From: JBKBIP01 sp046297495
Lineage (GTDB): Bacteria; Planctomycetota; Planctomycetia; Gemmatales; Gemmataceae
DNA length: 64,000 bases
NCBI GenBank assembly: GCA_046297495.1
Contig: JBKBIP010000006.1
Span: forward strand, 134,420 to 198,419
Reading direction: 5' to 3'
The notes below the pieces were generated by a model, which made no database searches, was not told where the DNA came from, and was given only the letters and a program-made list of their open reading frames with translations. The translations under genes were made by a program, and so were the position numbers. Every line of letters begins with the position of its first letter. Position 1 is the first letter of the stretch. Shown here one piece after another: positions 27,375 to 34,537 of this stretch.

Positions 27375-27878
27375 ATGACCGCGCAGGAACTGATGGGACT
27401 GTTGAACTTGCAACCCTTGCCACGCGAGGGGGGCTATTATCGGGAAACGTATCGGTCGGCGGACACGCTGCCGGCAGCGGCGCTGCCTACTCGTTATGGC
27501 CGCGACAAGGCGGCGAGCACGGCCATTTACTACTTGTTGACACCGGACACCTTCTCCGCCATGCACCGGCTGCCGACGGATGAAATCTATCATTTCTATC
27601 TAGGCGATCCCGTCGAGCAGCTTCAGTTATTTCCCGATGGCAGCGGGCGCGTCCGCCTCTTGGGCACCGATCTGCGGGCCGGCCACGCGCCGCAACTCGT
27701 GGCCCCACGAGGCGTCTGGCAAGGCAGCCGGCTCCTCCCTGGCGGCACGTTCGCGCTCTTGGGCACGACGGTCGCCCCCGGCTTCGATTTCAACGACTAC
27801 GAACACGGCGACCGCGAGACATTGATACGACAGTATGCGGATTTCGCGGAGAAGATACGGGGGTTGACGGCGGAGTAG
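27375..27878 (+). CDS. Cupin of the DUF985 family
   Basis: 167 residues. 'LQPLPREGGYYRETYRS', 'TAIYYLLTPDTFSAMHRLPTDEIYHFYLGDPVEQL', and 'VAPGFDFNDYEHGDRETL' match the DUF985 cupin family (about 160 residues). The histidine and glutamate residues of the barrel (MHR..DEIYHF) could bind a metal, but the reaction is unknown. The ATG follows AGAGGAA at six bases. Divergent from the patatin gene. Confidence 0.85.
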   Translation: MTAQELMGLLNLQPLPREGGYYRETYRSADTLPAAALPTRYGRDKAASTAIYYLLTPDTFSAMHRLPTDEIYHFYLGDPVEQLQLFPDGSGRVRLLGTDLRAGHAPQLVAPRGVWQGSRLLPGGTFALLGTTVAPGFDFNDYEHGDRETLIRQYADFAEKIRGLTAE

Positions 27879-27955
27879 CGAAAGGGAATGCGATCCCAGG
27901 CAGAGTCTGGGATCTGAGAACGCCCCAAGTCATGTCTTCCTCATGCCATCGAACA

Positions 27956-28954
27956 CTAGCACTTCACCCCCACCCGCTGCCCTGCGCCGGCCGCTTGAGC
28001 CAAGGCGTCGAGCACGCGCAGAGTTCTTACCGCTTCCATCGGGTCAGGGTCGATGGTTTGATTCTCTAGCACCGCCCGGCCAAAGTCTTCGAGCATGTGG
28101 ACAATCTGATTGTGACCAGCGATGCGCACTTCTTCCGGCGGCCGGTTCTCGCGGTGAATCACGAAAACCGCCGGATCGAGAGGCAACCACATGTCTTGAA
28201 TCCAGATGCTCCCTTCCGTGCCGGTGATTTCCAAGTATTGTCGCAGAGGGAGCGTGAAGCCACAATCGAACGCCCCCACGCGGCCCTTGCCCATGTCGAG
28301 CAAGCCGCTCAGCTCGACATCGACGCCATGTTGGTACGTCGCTTGGGCGACCACGGACACCGGCTCGCCACCAAAGGCCCAGCGGATGCCGAAGACGGGG
28401 TAACAACCGACATCGAGCAGACTGCCGCCGGCCAGCTCCGGACGCAGGCGGATGTTGGCGGGATCGAGCGGGGCCATCTTGAAGGTAAAGGCCCCCGTCA
28501 CCTTGCGCACTTCGCCGATGGTCCCACTATCGATTAGCTGGCGCAACCGGGCGGTGCGCGGGTGGTGCGGCCACATGAAACCATCCATGAGCTTCACCCT
28601 CTTGGCCTGGCAGAAGGCGACCAGCGCTTCCGCATCGGCGGCGGTCGGCGTGAGCGGCTTCTCGCAGAGGATGTGTTTGCCACGCTCCGCCGCCTGGCGC
28701 GTCCATTCGGCGTGCAGCGTGTTGGGCAAGGGGATATAGACCGCGTCGATGGCCGGATCGTCGAGCAACGCCTCGTAGCTGCCGTGCGCGACGCGGATAC
28801 CCGCTTCCTGAGCGGCGGCCTGGGCGCGAACCGGCGACCGGCTGGCGATGGCCCGCAGCTCGGCGTTCGTGGCTTGGGCGAACGCCGGCAACAAGCGCTG
28901 ATTGATCTTCGCCACTCCCAGAATGCCCCAGCGTAGTTTCGGCGAATGCCGCAT
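27956..28954 (-). CDS. Gfo/Idh/MocA family oxidoreductase
   Basis: 332 residues. An N-terminal NAD(P)-binding fold ('RWGILGVAKINQRLLPAF'), the conserved 'GKHILCEKPLTPTAADAEALV' with catalytic lysine, and a C-terminal sheet domain ('VTGAFTFKMAPLDPANIRLRPELAGGSLLDVGCYPV') are typical. Members oxidise or reduce sugars and their derivatives; this subset ('GGSLLDVGCYPV') includes dehydrogenases of the trans-1,2-dihydrobenzene-diol or glucose-fructose type, but the substrate cannot be fixed. ATG 28954 follows AAGGGAGA at seven bases. No Tat signal, so cytoplasmic. Confidence 0.9.
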   Translation of the reverse strand: MRHSPKLRWGILGVAKINQRLLPAFAQATNAELRAIASRSPVRAQAAAQEAGIRVAHGSYEALLDDPAIDAVYIPLPNTLHAEWTRQAAERGKHILCEKPLTPTAADAEALVAFCQAKRVKLMDGFMWPHHPRTARLRQLIDSGTIGEVRKVTGAFTFKMAPLDPANIRLRPELAGGSLLDVGCYPVFGIRWAFGGEPVSVVAQATYQHGVDVELSGLLDMGKGRVGAFDCGFTLPLRQYLEITGTEGSIWIQDMWLPLDPAVFVIHRENRPPEEVRIAGHNQIVHMLEDFGRAVLENQTIDPDPMEAVRTLRVLDALAQAAGAGQRVGVKC

Positions 28955-29082
28955 GGTGGTTTCTCCCTTTGGTCGCGGATGAATGCTCTTGGCTATCGTA
29001 TCTTGACCTATGAATTTTTCGCGGTTTGGCCCGCATGCTGAACTTGTCAGAAATGCTATTCGTAATACCATAACGAACAAAT

Positions 29083-29340
29083 AGCGATCAGTTTTCAGCG
29101 GTCAGCTTTCAGATAAAAGCGACAGAGGATGCAGCGGAAGAAGAAGGAAGACCATATTACTGTCGCCCCTTTCGGGGCTAGGGGTGGCTGTTTTCTCATT
29201 TTCCAGGGGCTAACGCCCCTGGCTATGAACTAGCGCCCCTACGGGGCGGGGGAGATAACCGCTAATTACTGATCGCTGAAAGCTATGAACTAGCGCCCCT
29301 ACGGGGCGGGGGAGATAACCGCTGACCGCTGAAAGCTACC
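29083..29340. repeat. Repeat block: family C hairpins plus a 60-base direct duplication
   Basis: GCCCCTTTCGGGGC (29164-29177) and CCAGGGGCTAACGCCCCTGG (29203-29222) are family C hairpins. A 41-base segment that starts CTATGAACTAGCGCCCCTAC at 29223 is repeated exactly at 29283, a period of 60 bases; each copy contains GCGCCCCTACGGGGC. Copies of GCTGAAAGCT-type sequence and its complement (TCAGCGGTCAGCTTTCAG near 29095) surround it. This non-coding block occupies the whole gap before the Gld-type operon. Confidence 0.8.
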
Positions 29341-29349
29341 CCATACAGG

Positions 29350-30366
29350 ATGACGGCGATGATTCAGGTTGACAACATCACCAAGTATTTTGGCCCCATA
29401 CTCGCGGTCGATCATGTGTCGTTCAGCGTGGAACAGGGGGAGATTGTCGGCTTTCTCGGCCTCAACGGCGCTGGCAAAAGTACCACCATGCGCATCCTGA
29501 CGACCTATTTGCCGGCGACCAGCGGCATCGCCAAGGTGGCCGGGTTCGATGTCATGACCCAATCGATGGATGTGCGGCGGAACATCGGCTATCTGCCGGA
29601 AAGCGTGCCGCTGTACCCGGAAATGCGCGTCGCGGAATATCTTGACTATCGGGCCAAGCTCAAGGGAGTGGATCGCAAGCAACGGCCGGCGCGCATCGAT
29701 TATTGCCTGGACCAGTGTCGAATACGGGAAGTGCGGCGGCGTTTGATCGGCACACTGTCGAAGGGGTATCGCCAGCGCGTCGGTTTGGCCGATGCCTTGA
29801 TTCACGATCCGCCGATTCTGATTCTCGACGAGCCGACGGTCGGCCTGGACCCGTTGCAGGTCAAGCAGACGCTGGAAATGATCAAGGAGCTGGGAGACCG
29901 GCATACGATTGTCCTCTCCACGCACATCCTGGCCCAAGTGGAAGCCGTTTGTCAGCGCGTCATCATCATCAAGAAGGGGCGAATTAGTTTGGACAAAGAG
30001 TTGTCAGAATTGACCACCGAGGCCGCCGTGATCGTCCTGGAAGTGCGCGGCCCCAGTGAGCAGGTTGTCAACGTGCTGCGAACCACCGACGGCGTGGTGG
30101 ATGTCGTCAGTCGGCCCTTGGACGATGGTTTGCTGAGCTGCGAGGTCCGCACCCACGACGACCAAGACTTGCGGGAAGCCATTTCGCTGCGCTTGACCAA
30201 GAACGGCTGGCCTATCCGCCGGCTCGACTTGCGGCAACGTCGGCTGGAGGATCATTTCGTCAATGTGGTGCTGCACGAGGACGAACCGATCGCGGATAGC
30301 GCCAACCAATCCTCCGCGCCGGACACCCGCATTCAAGAGATGGCCGGTAGTACGACATCGGTTTGA
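29350..30366 (+). CDS. ABC transporter ATP-binding protein, GldA-like
   Basis: 338 residues. Walker A GLNGAGKST at 37-45, signature 'LSKGYRQRVGLADALI', Walker B 'ILILDEPTVGLDP', switch histidine in 'STHILAQVE', and the C-terminal extra domain typical of the GldA/NatA group. The protein heads a four-gene operon with a permease, a GldG-like protein and a DUF4340 protein, a combination found in many bacteria besides gliding Bacteroidetes. ATGs at 29350 and 29359 are both possible. It drives the membrane subunits by ATP hydrolysis; substrate unknown. Confidence 0.9.
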   Translation: MTAMIQVDNITKYFGPILAVDHVSFSVEQGEIVGFLGLNGAGKSTTMRILTTYLPATSGIAKVAGFDVMTQSMDVRRNIGYLPESVPLYPEMRVAEYLDYRAKLKGVDRKQRPARIDYCLDQCRIREVRRRLIGTLSKGYRQRVGLADALIHDPPILILDEPTVGLDPLQVKQTLEMIKELGDRHTIVLSTHILAQVEAVCQRVIIIKKGRISLDKELSELTTEAAVIVLEVRGPSEQVVNVLRTTDGVVDVVSRPLDDGLLSCEVRTHDDQDLREAISLRLTKNGWPIRRLDLRQRRLEDHFVNVVLHEDEPIADSANQSSAPDTRIQEMAGSTTSV

Positions 30367-30418
30367 CGTTTAGCGTGCGTGCCACCGGCACGCAGCCCAG
30401 TTTCAAGGATTGCCTACC

Positions 30419-32023
30419 ATGTCTAGCAAGGCCGTGAAGGAAAAACGCGATCCCCATACTCCCGCCTGGCAACCGCCTCGCGAGAGCGCCCCGTCCGAAA
30501 TGAAGGCCGACGAACCGACCTTTCCCCGTGTCGTGGGCATGGGAGGCGTGTTTTTGGTCACGATTGCCGTCGTGGTGTTTTTGGTTTCCGCGACGGGACG
30601 GACGACATTGGTGCCTACCTTTTGGGCCATTGTGTGTCTAGTGGTGGGCATCGCTGGTCTTTTATTCCACGCCGCCAATGAGACCGATTTGCAGATTCGC
30701 CGCAGTTACGGCGTGCTCGGTTATCTGTGGTTGATTACGGGCGTGCTGGTGTCGGCGTTGCCCATGGGCGGCGCGGCGGGGGATTGGTTTCTCCCCTACG
30801 GCTTCATGTGCCTAACGTTAGGTTTGTTCTTTCTGTTGCCCTTCGCGCACATCGAAACTGATCCGAGCTGGCGTAACGCCACCATTTGGACCATCGGGGG
30901 CGTGGGGGTTGTGTTGGCGGCTACGGGTTTCATCGGCGGCAATGTCTCGCAAGCGTTTTTGCTTCCTTACGGTCTGGTGTTGGCCTTGCTGGGATTGGGC
31001 TACCTGTGGGCCTTCGTCGGCGTACTGGGGGTTGCTGATGATGTGGCCTTCAAAACGGGCAACGCCTTGGGCGTCGTGGGCTTTCTGGTGTTTCTCGTGG
31101 CTCTGGGCCGCTCCGCCTTGCCGAACTTGTTCTATTCCTGGGGCTGGCTTGGCACGCGCCCCGATCCGTACCTGATTCCTTCCGGTCTGCTATTGATCGG
31201 CTTAGGCTTTCTGTACCTTCTCCTGGCCGCCGCCATTTGTTCCGACAATCCCCTGATCGTCATGACCCGCCGCGAGCTGGCGGCGTTCTTCTTCTCACCG
31301 GTGGCGTATATCGTGTTTTTTGGGTTGTCGGTCACGGGTTTGATCCAGTACATGGTTTTCATTAGTCAGTTTTTAGCCGTTTCCCTGCGTTCTCCCGCTC
31401 AGATCGTGGTCCTCAACGAACCCATTGTGGTGAGTTATTTCATCGATTGGGTGCCTGCCGTCGCCGTGACCTTTGCTGTGCCGGTGTTCACCATGCGCTT
31501 GCTCAGCGAGGAGAAACGCACCGGGACGTTGGAAGTCATGTTGACCGCCCCCATCACGGAAACGCAAATCGTGTTGAGCAAATTCTTCGCGGTCTTGTTC
31601 TTTTTCTTGTTTGCCTGGCTGCCTTGGGGTTTGTATCTGATCGCTTTTCGCGTCGAGGCGGGACACGGTTTTGAGTATCGGCCCTTGTTGACGTTCTTCA
31701 TCGCCTTGAGCGTCAGCGGCGCGGGCTTCTTGAGCATGGGCTTGTTCTTCTCCAGCCTCACGCGCAATCAAATCGCCGCCGCCGTACTTACGTTCGTGGG
31801 GATGTTGTTGTTGATCGGTATCTTACTTATTCGCGGCTTGGTAGAGTTTAAGTTTCCTGGCAGTGTCTGGGTCCCCATCCTGACCCACGTTTCCTATTGG
31901 GATTTCTGGAATACCGCCATGCAGGGACTATTCGCGCCGCGTTACATCGTGTTCCATCTGTCGGCGACGGTTTTCTGGTTGTATTTGACCGTCAAAGTGC
32001 TCGAAGCGCGGAAATGGAGTTGA
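30419..32023 (+). CDS. ABC permease, GldF-like with long N-terminal membrane extension
   Basis: 534 residues. The C-terminal half (from about residue 275, 'MTRRELAAFFFSPVAYIVFFG') is a GldF/ABC-2 permease with 'SEEKRTGTLEVMLTAPITETQIVLSKF' as its coupling segment. The N-terminal half adds 45 hydrophilic residues and about eight membrane segments absent from ordinary GldF proteins of around 240 residues. ATG 30419 follows AAGGA at nine bases; a TTG nine bases earlier is unlikely. Partner of the ATPase just upstream and the GldG-like protein downstream. Confidence 0.85.
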   Translation: MSSKAVKEKRDPHTPAWQPPRESAPSEMKADEPTFPRVVGMGGVFLVTIAVVVFLVSATGRTTLVPTFWAIVCLVVGIAGLLFHAANETDLQIRRSYGVLGYLWLITGVLVSALPMGGAAGDWFLPYGFMCLTLGLFFLLPFAHIETDPSWRNATIWTIGGVGVVLAATGFIGGNVSQAFLLPYGLVLALLGLGYLWAFVGVLGVADDVAFKTGNALGVVGFLVFLVALGRSALPNLFYSWGWLGTRPDPYLIPSGLLLIGLGFLYLLLAAAICSDNPLIVMTRRELAAFFFSPVAYIVFFGLSVTGLIQYMVFISQFLAVSLRSPAQIVVLNEPIVVSYFIDWVPAVAVTFAVPVFTMRLLSEEKRTGTLEVMLTAPITETQIVLSKFFAVLFFFLFAWLPWGLYLIAFRVEAGHGFEYRPLLTFFIALSVSGAGFLSMGLFFSSLTRNQIAAAVLTFVGMLLLIGILLIRGLVEFKFPGSVWVPILTHVSYWDFWNTAMQGLFAPRYIVFHLSATVFWLYLTVKVLEARKWS

Positions 32024-32095
32024 TGGAGCGGTGAAACATCCTGGATTTACCGGTGCGCTATCTTCCCTTTGTTATCGTGTATCTGTTCCTTGACT

Positions 32096-32143
32096 GGATC
32101 GGTTCACGCGGGCAGTTGGCAGTCCCTGCGAACCGATGAATCC
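32096..32143. repeat. Intergenic palindrome, family A (copy 3)
   Basis: Arms GGATCGGTTCACGC and GCGAACCGATGAATCC flank a loop with its own AGTTGGCAGT. It is inside the Gld-type operon, 32 bases before the GldG-like start, so it is probably transcribed. Confidence 0.75.
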
Positions 32144-32174
32144 AAGGGAAAATGGATACCGTGAGGAACATATC

Positions 32175-34499
32175 ATGGTGAATACATCCGACAAACCAGA
32201 ACAACCTGGCGGCAAATGGTTGCACTATCTGGCGGAGAACCGGCAACGATCCGCTTATATCCTGATCGGCTTGGGGATCGTGGTGGGCCTGCTCGCCGTG
32301 GGGCTGCTGTGGTGGGAAGGATTTCGGTTCACGCTGGGGTTCGTGCTGTTGTGCGTGCTGGGAGCGTTGGCGGCGCTGATCCCGATTGGTGTCGGGATCG
32401 CGCAGTTGGTCCGGGCTCCTGGCAAACTCGCCGAAATTGACCTGACGCGCCTGATCGTGTTGGCGGTCGGCGGCTTGCTGGGGCTGGATCTGTTTCTGGT
32501 GGCGGGGGTCTTGGCCTTGGAGTGGTGGACCACCGCGGAGCGGGAATGGCGCTCCGTGGACCTGTGGATTGTGCTGGCCTTCTGCTTGAGCGGCTTGGGC
32601 TTGCTGTTCGCCAGCTTGCAGCTGGGCCGTTCGGAGGAACGGGAAAACGCGCTGTTGCGCCGCATGATCTACGGCTACAACGCCATCCTCACCGGCTTGC
32701 TGTTGCTGGGGATTTTAATTTTCGTCAATTTCTTGGCCCATCGGCATCTCTCCGCCGATCACGATTGGACCGTGCAAAGTTTGTACAGTCTCAGTCCACA
32801 ATCGGTGAACATCTTGGAACACATGAAACGCCCCGCCAAGATCTACGCCATTTTGCCAGCCAATGCTGAAGCCCAACGCTTGGTGCGGGCCTTGATCACC
32901 AATTGCCGCGAAGTGAACCCCAACATCCAAGTGGAGTATCTCTCGCCGGATTTGAGTCGGGATCGGATCGCGGAATTGTCCAAGGAGTATAAATTTGGTG
33001 ATCGGGCCGGCTTGTTGGTGGTCTCGGGACGCAAACCCAACGAGGATTCTCATTTCATCAGCTACAATGCGTTATTTTCCGGCTCCGGCCCTTCCATCAC
33101 GCGCCGCCAACAGCAGCAATCCCAGGATTTCAAGGGGGAAGACGAGCTGCTCTCGGCCTTGGCGTACCTGGACGGCGGCAAAAAGAAGCCGGTCATCTAC
33201 TTTGTGCAGGGAAACGGCGAGCTAGACATCACCGACACCTTGAGTCAACAGATTGACCAAGGAGCGGGACAACTCAAACGGCGTTTAGAAGACGATAATT
33301 TCGTCGTCAAGGGATTACGCTTCAGCGAATTGCCGGAGCCTTCCCTCCATCCAGACATCGTGGTGGCCGCCGAGGTGCCGACGGCGCCGACGACCACGCT
33401 CGCCGCCGCCATTCCCGCCGACACGAACTCCCTCACTGTCGCTTCCACGGCGGGCTTTCCCGCACAAGCCCCGTTTCACATCCTCATCGGCAATGAGACG
33501 CTTCAGGTCACGGAAGGGGGCGCCACAACGCCTTTCTGGAAAGTGCATCGTGGCGCGAAGAACACCAAGGCGCAAGAACACGCCAAGGATGCCGTGGTAC
33601 GCTTGGAACAGCCCGAGGACGCTCCGCCCCCCGCTTCGGTGGTGGTGCTGGCGGGGCCCAAGCAACCCCTGCCGGACGTGGCCATGAATGCCTTACGCCA
33701 GTACCTGCGCACTCCTGGCCCGAACGCCGGTAAGCTGCTGGTGTTGGTCGATCAGCCCGTTCCCCCCGCTCCCCCCGCGTCGCTGACGGGATTAGACGAA
33801 ATGTTGCGGGAGTACGGCGTCGAGGTGGGCACGGATCGATTGATTTGCCTTCCGAGTGGTCGGGGGGATGGACCACTTGACCTGATCGTGCAGGCGAACC
33901 CCAGCAGCGACAATCCGATTGCCAGTGGATTTCGACGCTACGAAATTCCCATGTACAACCTTAGCTCTGTCCGTTCGGGCAACTCCAGCGGCCGCTTCTT
34001 CGCGGATGAACTGTTCCTGGTAAGTCCCAGCAGACAACGATTTTGGGTGGAAACCAATCCGCGCTTCAACCCGCTTGGTTTCTTTCGTCCGGATAACATG
34101 GCCGAAATCCAGAAGAAGCTGCCCTTGATTAGTCGGGAACCTGTCAGCATCGCAGTGGCCGTCTCCGAACCGGACAGCAGTGATCCGCACGCTCTGATGG
34201 CGCCGCGCATCGCCGCGCAACGCCCCCGCTTGCTCGTCATCGGTGATGTGACATTTGCCAGCAATCCCTTTATCAGTAGTCCGCAAGTCGGTACTGCTTT
34301 TTATGACCTGTTTCATAGCTCGATCAGCTGGTTGGAGGATCGCCCCGCCACCATTGGCATCAAGCCCAAGCAGCGCGACGTCTTCGAGCTCAATCTGGCG
34401 CAGTTGGATTACAATCGTCTCTATTTTCTCCCGCTCATCCTCATGATCGTCGGTATTCTCGGCTTGGGCATGGGGGTTTGGATCATTCGACGGCGGTGA
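32175..34499 (+). CDS. GldG-like ABC transport auxiliary protein with inserted module
   Basis: 774 residues. Four membrane helices near the N-terminus, a long periplasmic part starting 'HDWTVQSLYSLSPQSVNILEHMKRPAKIYAI' and a final C-terminal helix match the GldG family (ABC-type uncharacterised transport system, Pfam ABC_transp_aux). The sheet that normally runs 'DIVVVAGPKQPL' is split: between 'HPDIVVAAEVP' and 'ASVVVLAGPKQPLP' there is an extra segment at residues about 403-482. That segment (starting TAPTTTLAAAIPADTNSLTV) resembles a small beta module known from phage tail proteins. ATG 32175 follows GAGGAA; a start at 32136 would lie in the palindrome. Confidence 0.85.
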   Translation: MVNTSDKPEQPGGKWLHYLAENRQRSAYILIGLGIVVGLLAVGLLWWEGFRFTLGFVLLCVLGALAALIPIGVGIAQLVRAPGKLAEIDLTRLIVLAVGGLLGLDLFLVAGVLALEWWTTAEREWRSVDLWIVLAFCLSGLGLLFASLQLGRSEERENALLRRMIYGYNAILTGLLLLGILIFVNFLAHRHLSADHDWTVQSLYSLSPQSVNILEHMKRPAKIYAILPANAEAQRLVRALITNCREVNPNIQVEYLSPDLSRDRIAELSKEYKFGDRAGLLVVSGRKPNEDSHFISYNALFSGSGPSITRRQQQQSQDFKGEDELLSALAYLDGGKKKPVIYFVQGNGELDITDTLSQQIDQGAGQLKRRLEDDNFVVKGLRFSELPEPSLHPDIVVAAEVPTAPTTTLAAAIPADTNSLTVASTAGFPAQAPFHILIGNETLQVTEGGATTPFWKVHRGAKNTKAQEHAKDAVVRLEQPEDAPPPASVVVLAGPKQPLPDVAMNALRQYLRTPGPNAGKLLVLVDQPVPPAPPASLTGLDEMLREYGVEVGTDRLICLPSGRGDGPLDLIVQANPSSDNPIASGFRRYEIPMYNLSSVRSGNSSGRFFADELFLVSPSRQRFWVETNPRFNPLGFFRPDNMAEIQKKLPLISREPVSIAVAVSEPDSSDPHALMAPRIAAQRPRLLVIGDVTFASNPFISSPQVGTAFYDLFHSSISWLEDRPATIGIKPKQRDVFELNLAQLDYNRLYFLPLILMIVGILGLGMGVWIIRRR

Positions 34500-34537
34500 G
34501 GGAATAACAGCTTGACATACGCAAAGGTACATCGGCC

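Noticed and set aside
29223..29323. CRISPR array or prophage attachment site
   Set aside because: Only two copies, no spacer diversity and no cas or integrase gene nearby; better explained as duplication of family C repeat DNA.
33381..33620. Prophage remnant suggested by the phage-like module in the GldG-like gene
   Set aside because: The module is in frame inside a continuous gene and no other phage gene occurs in the window.
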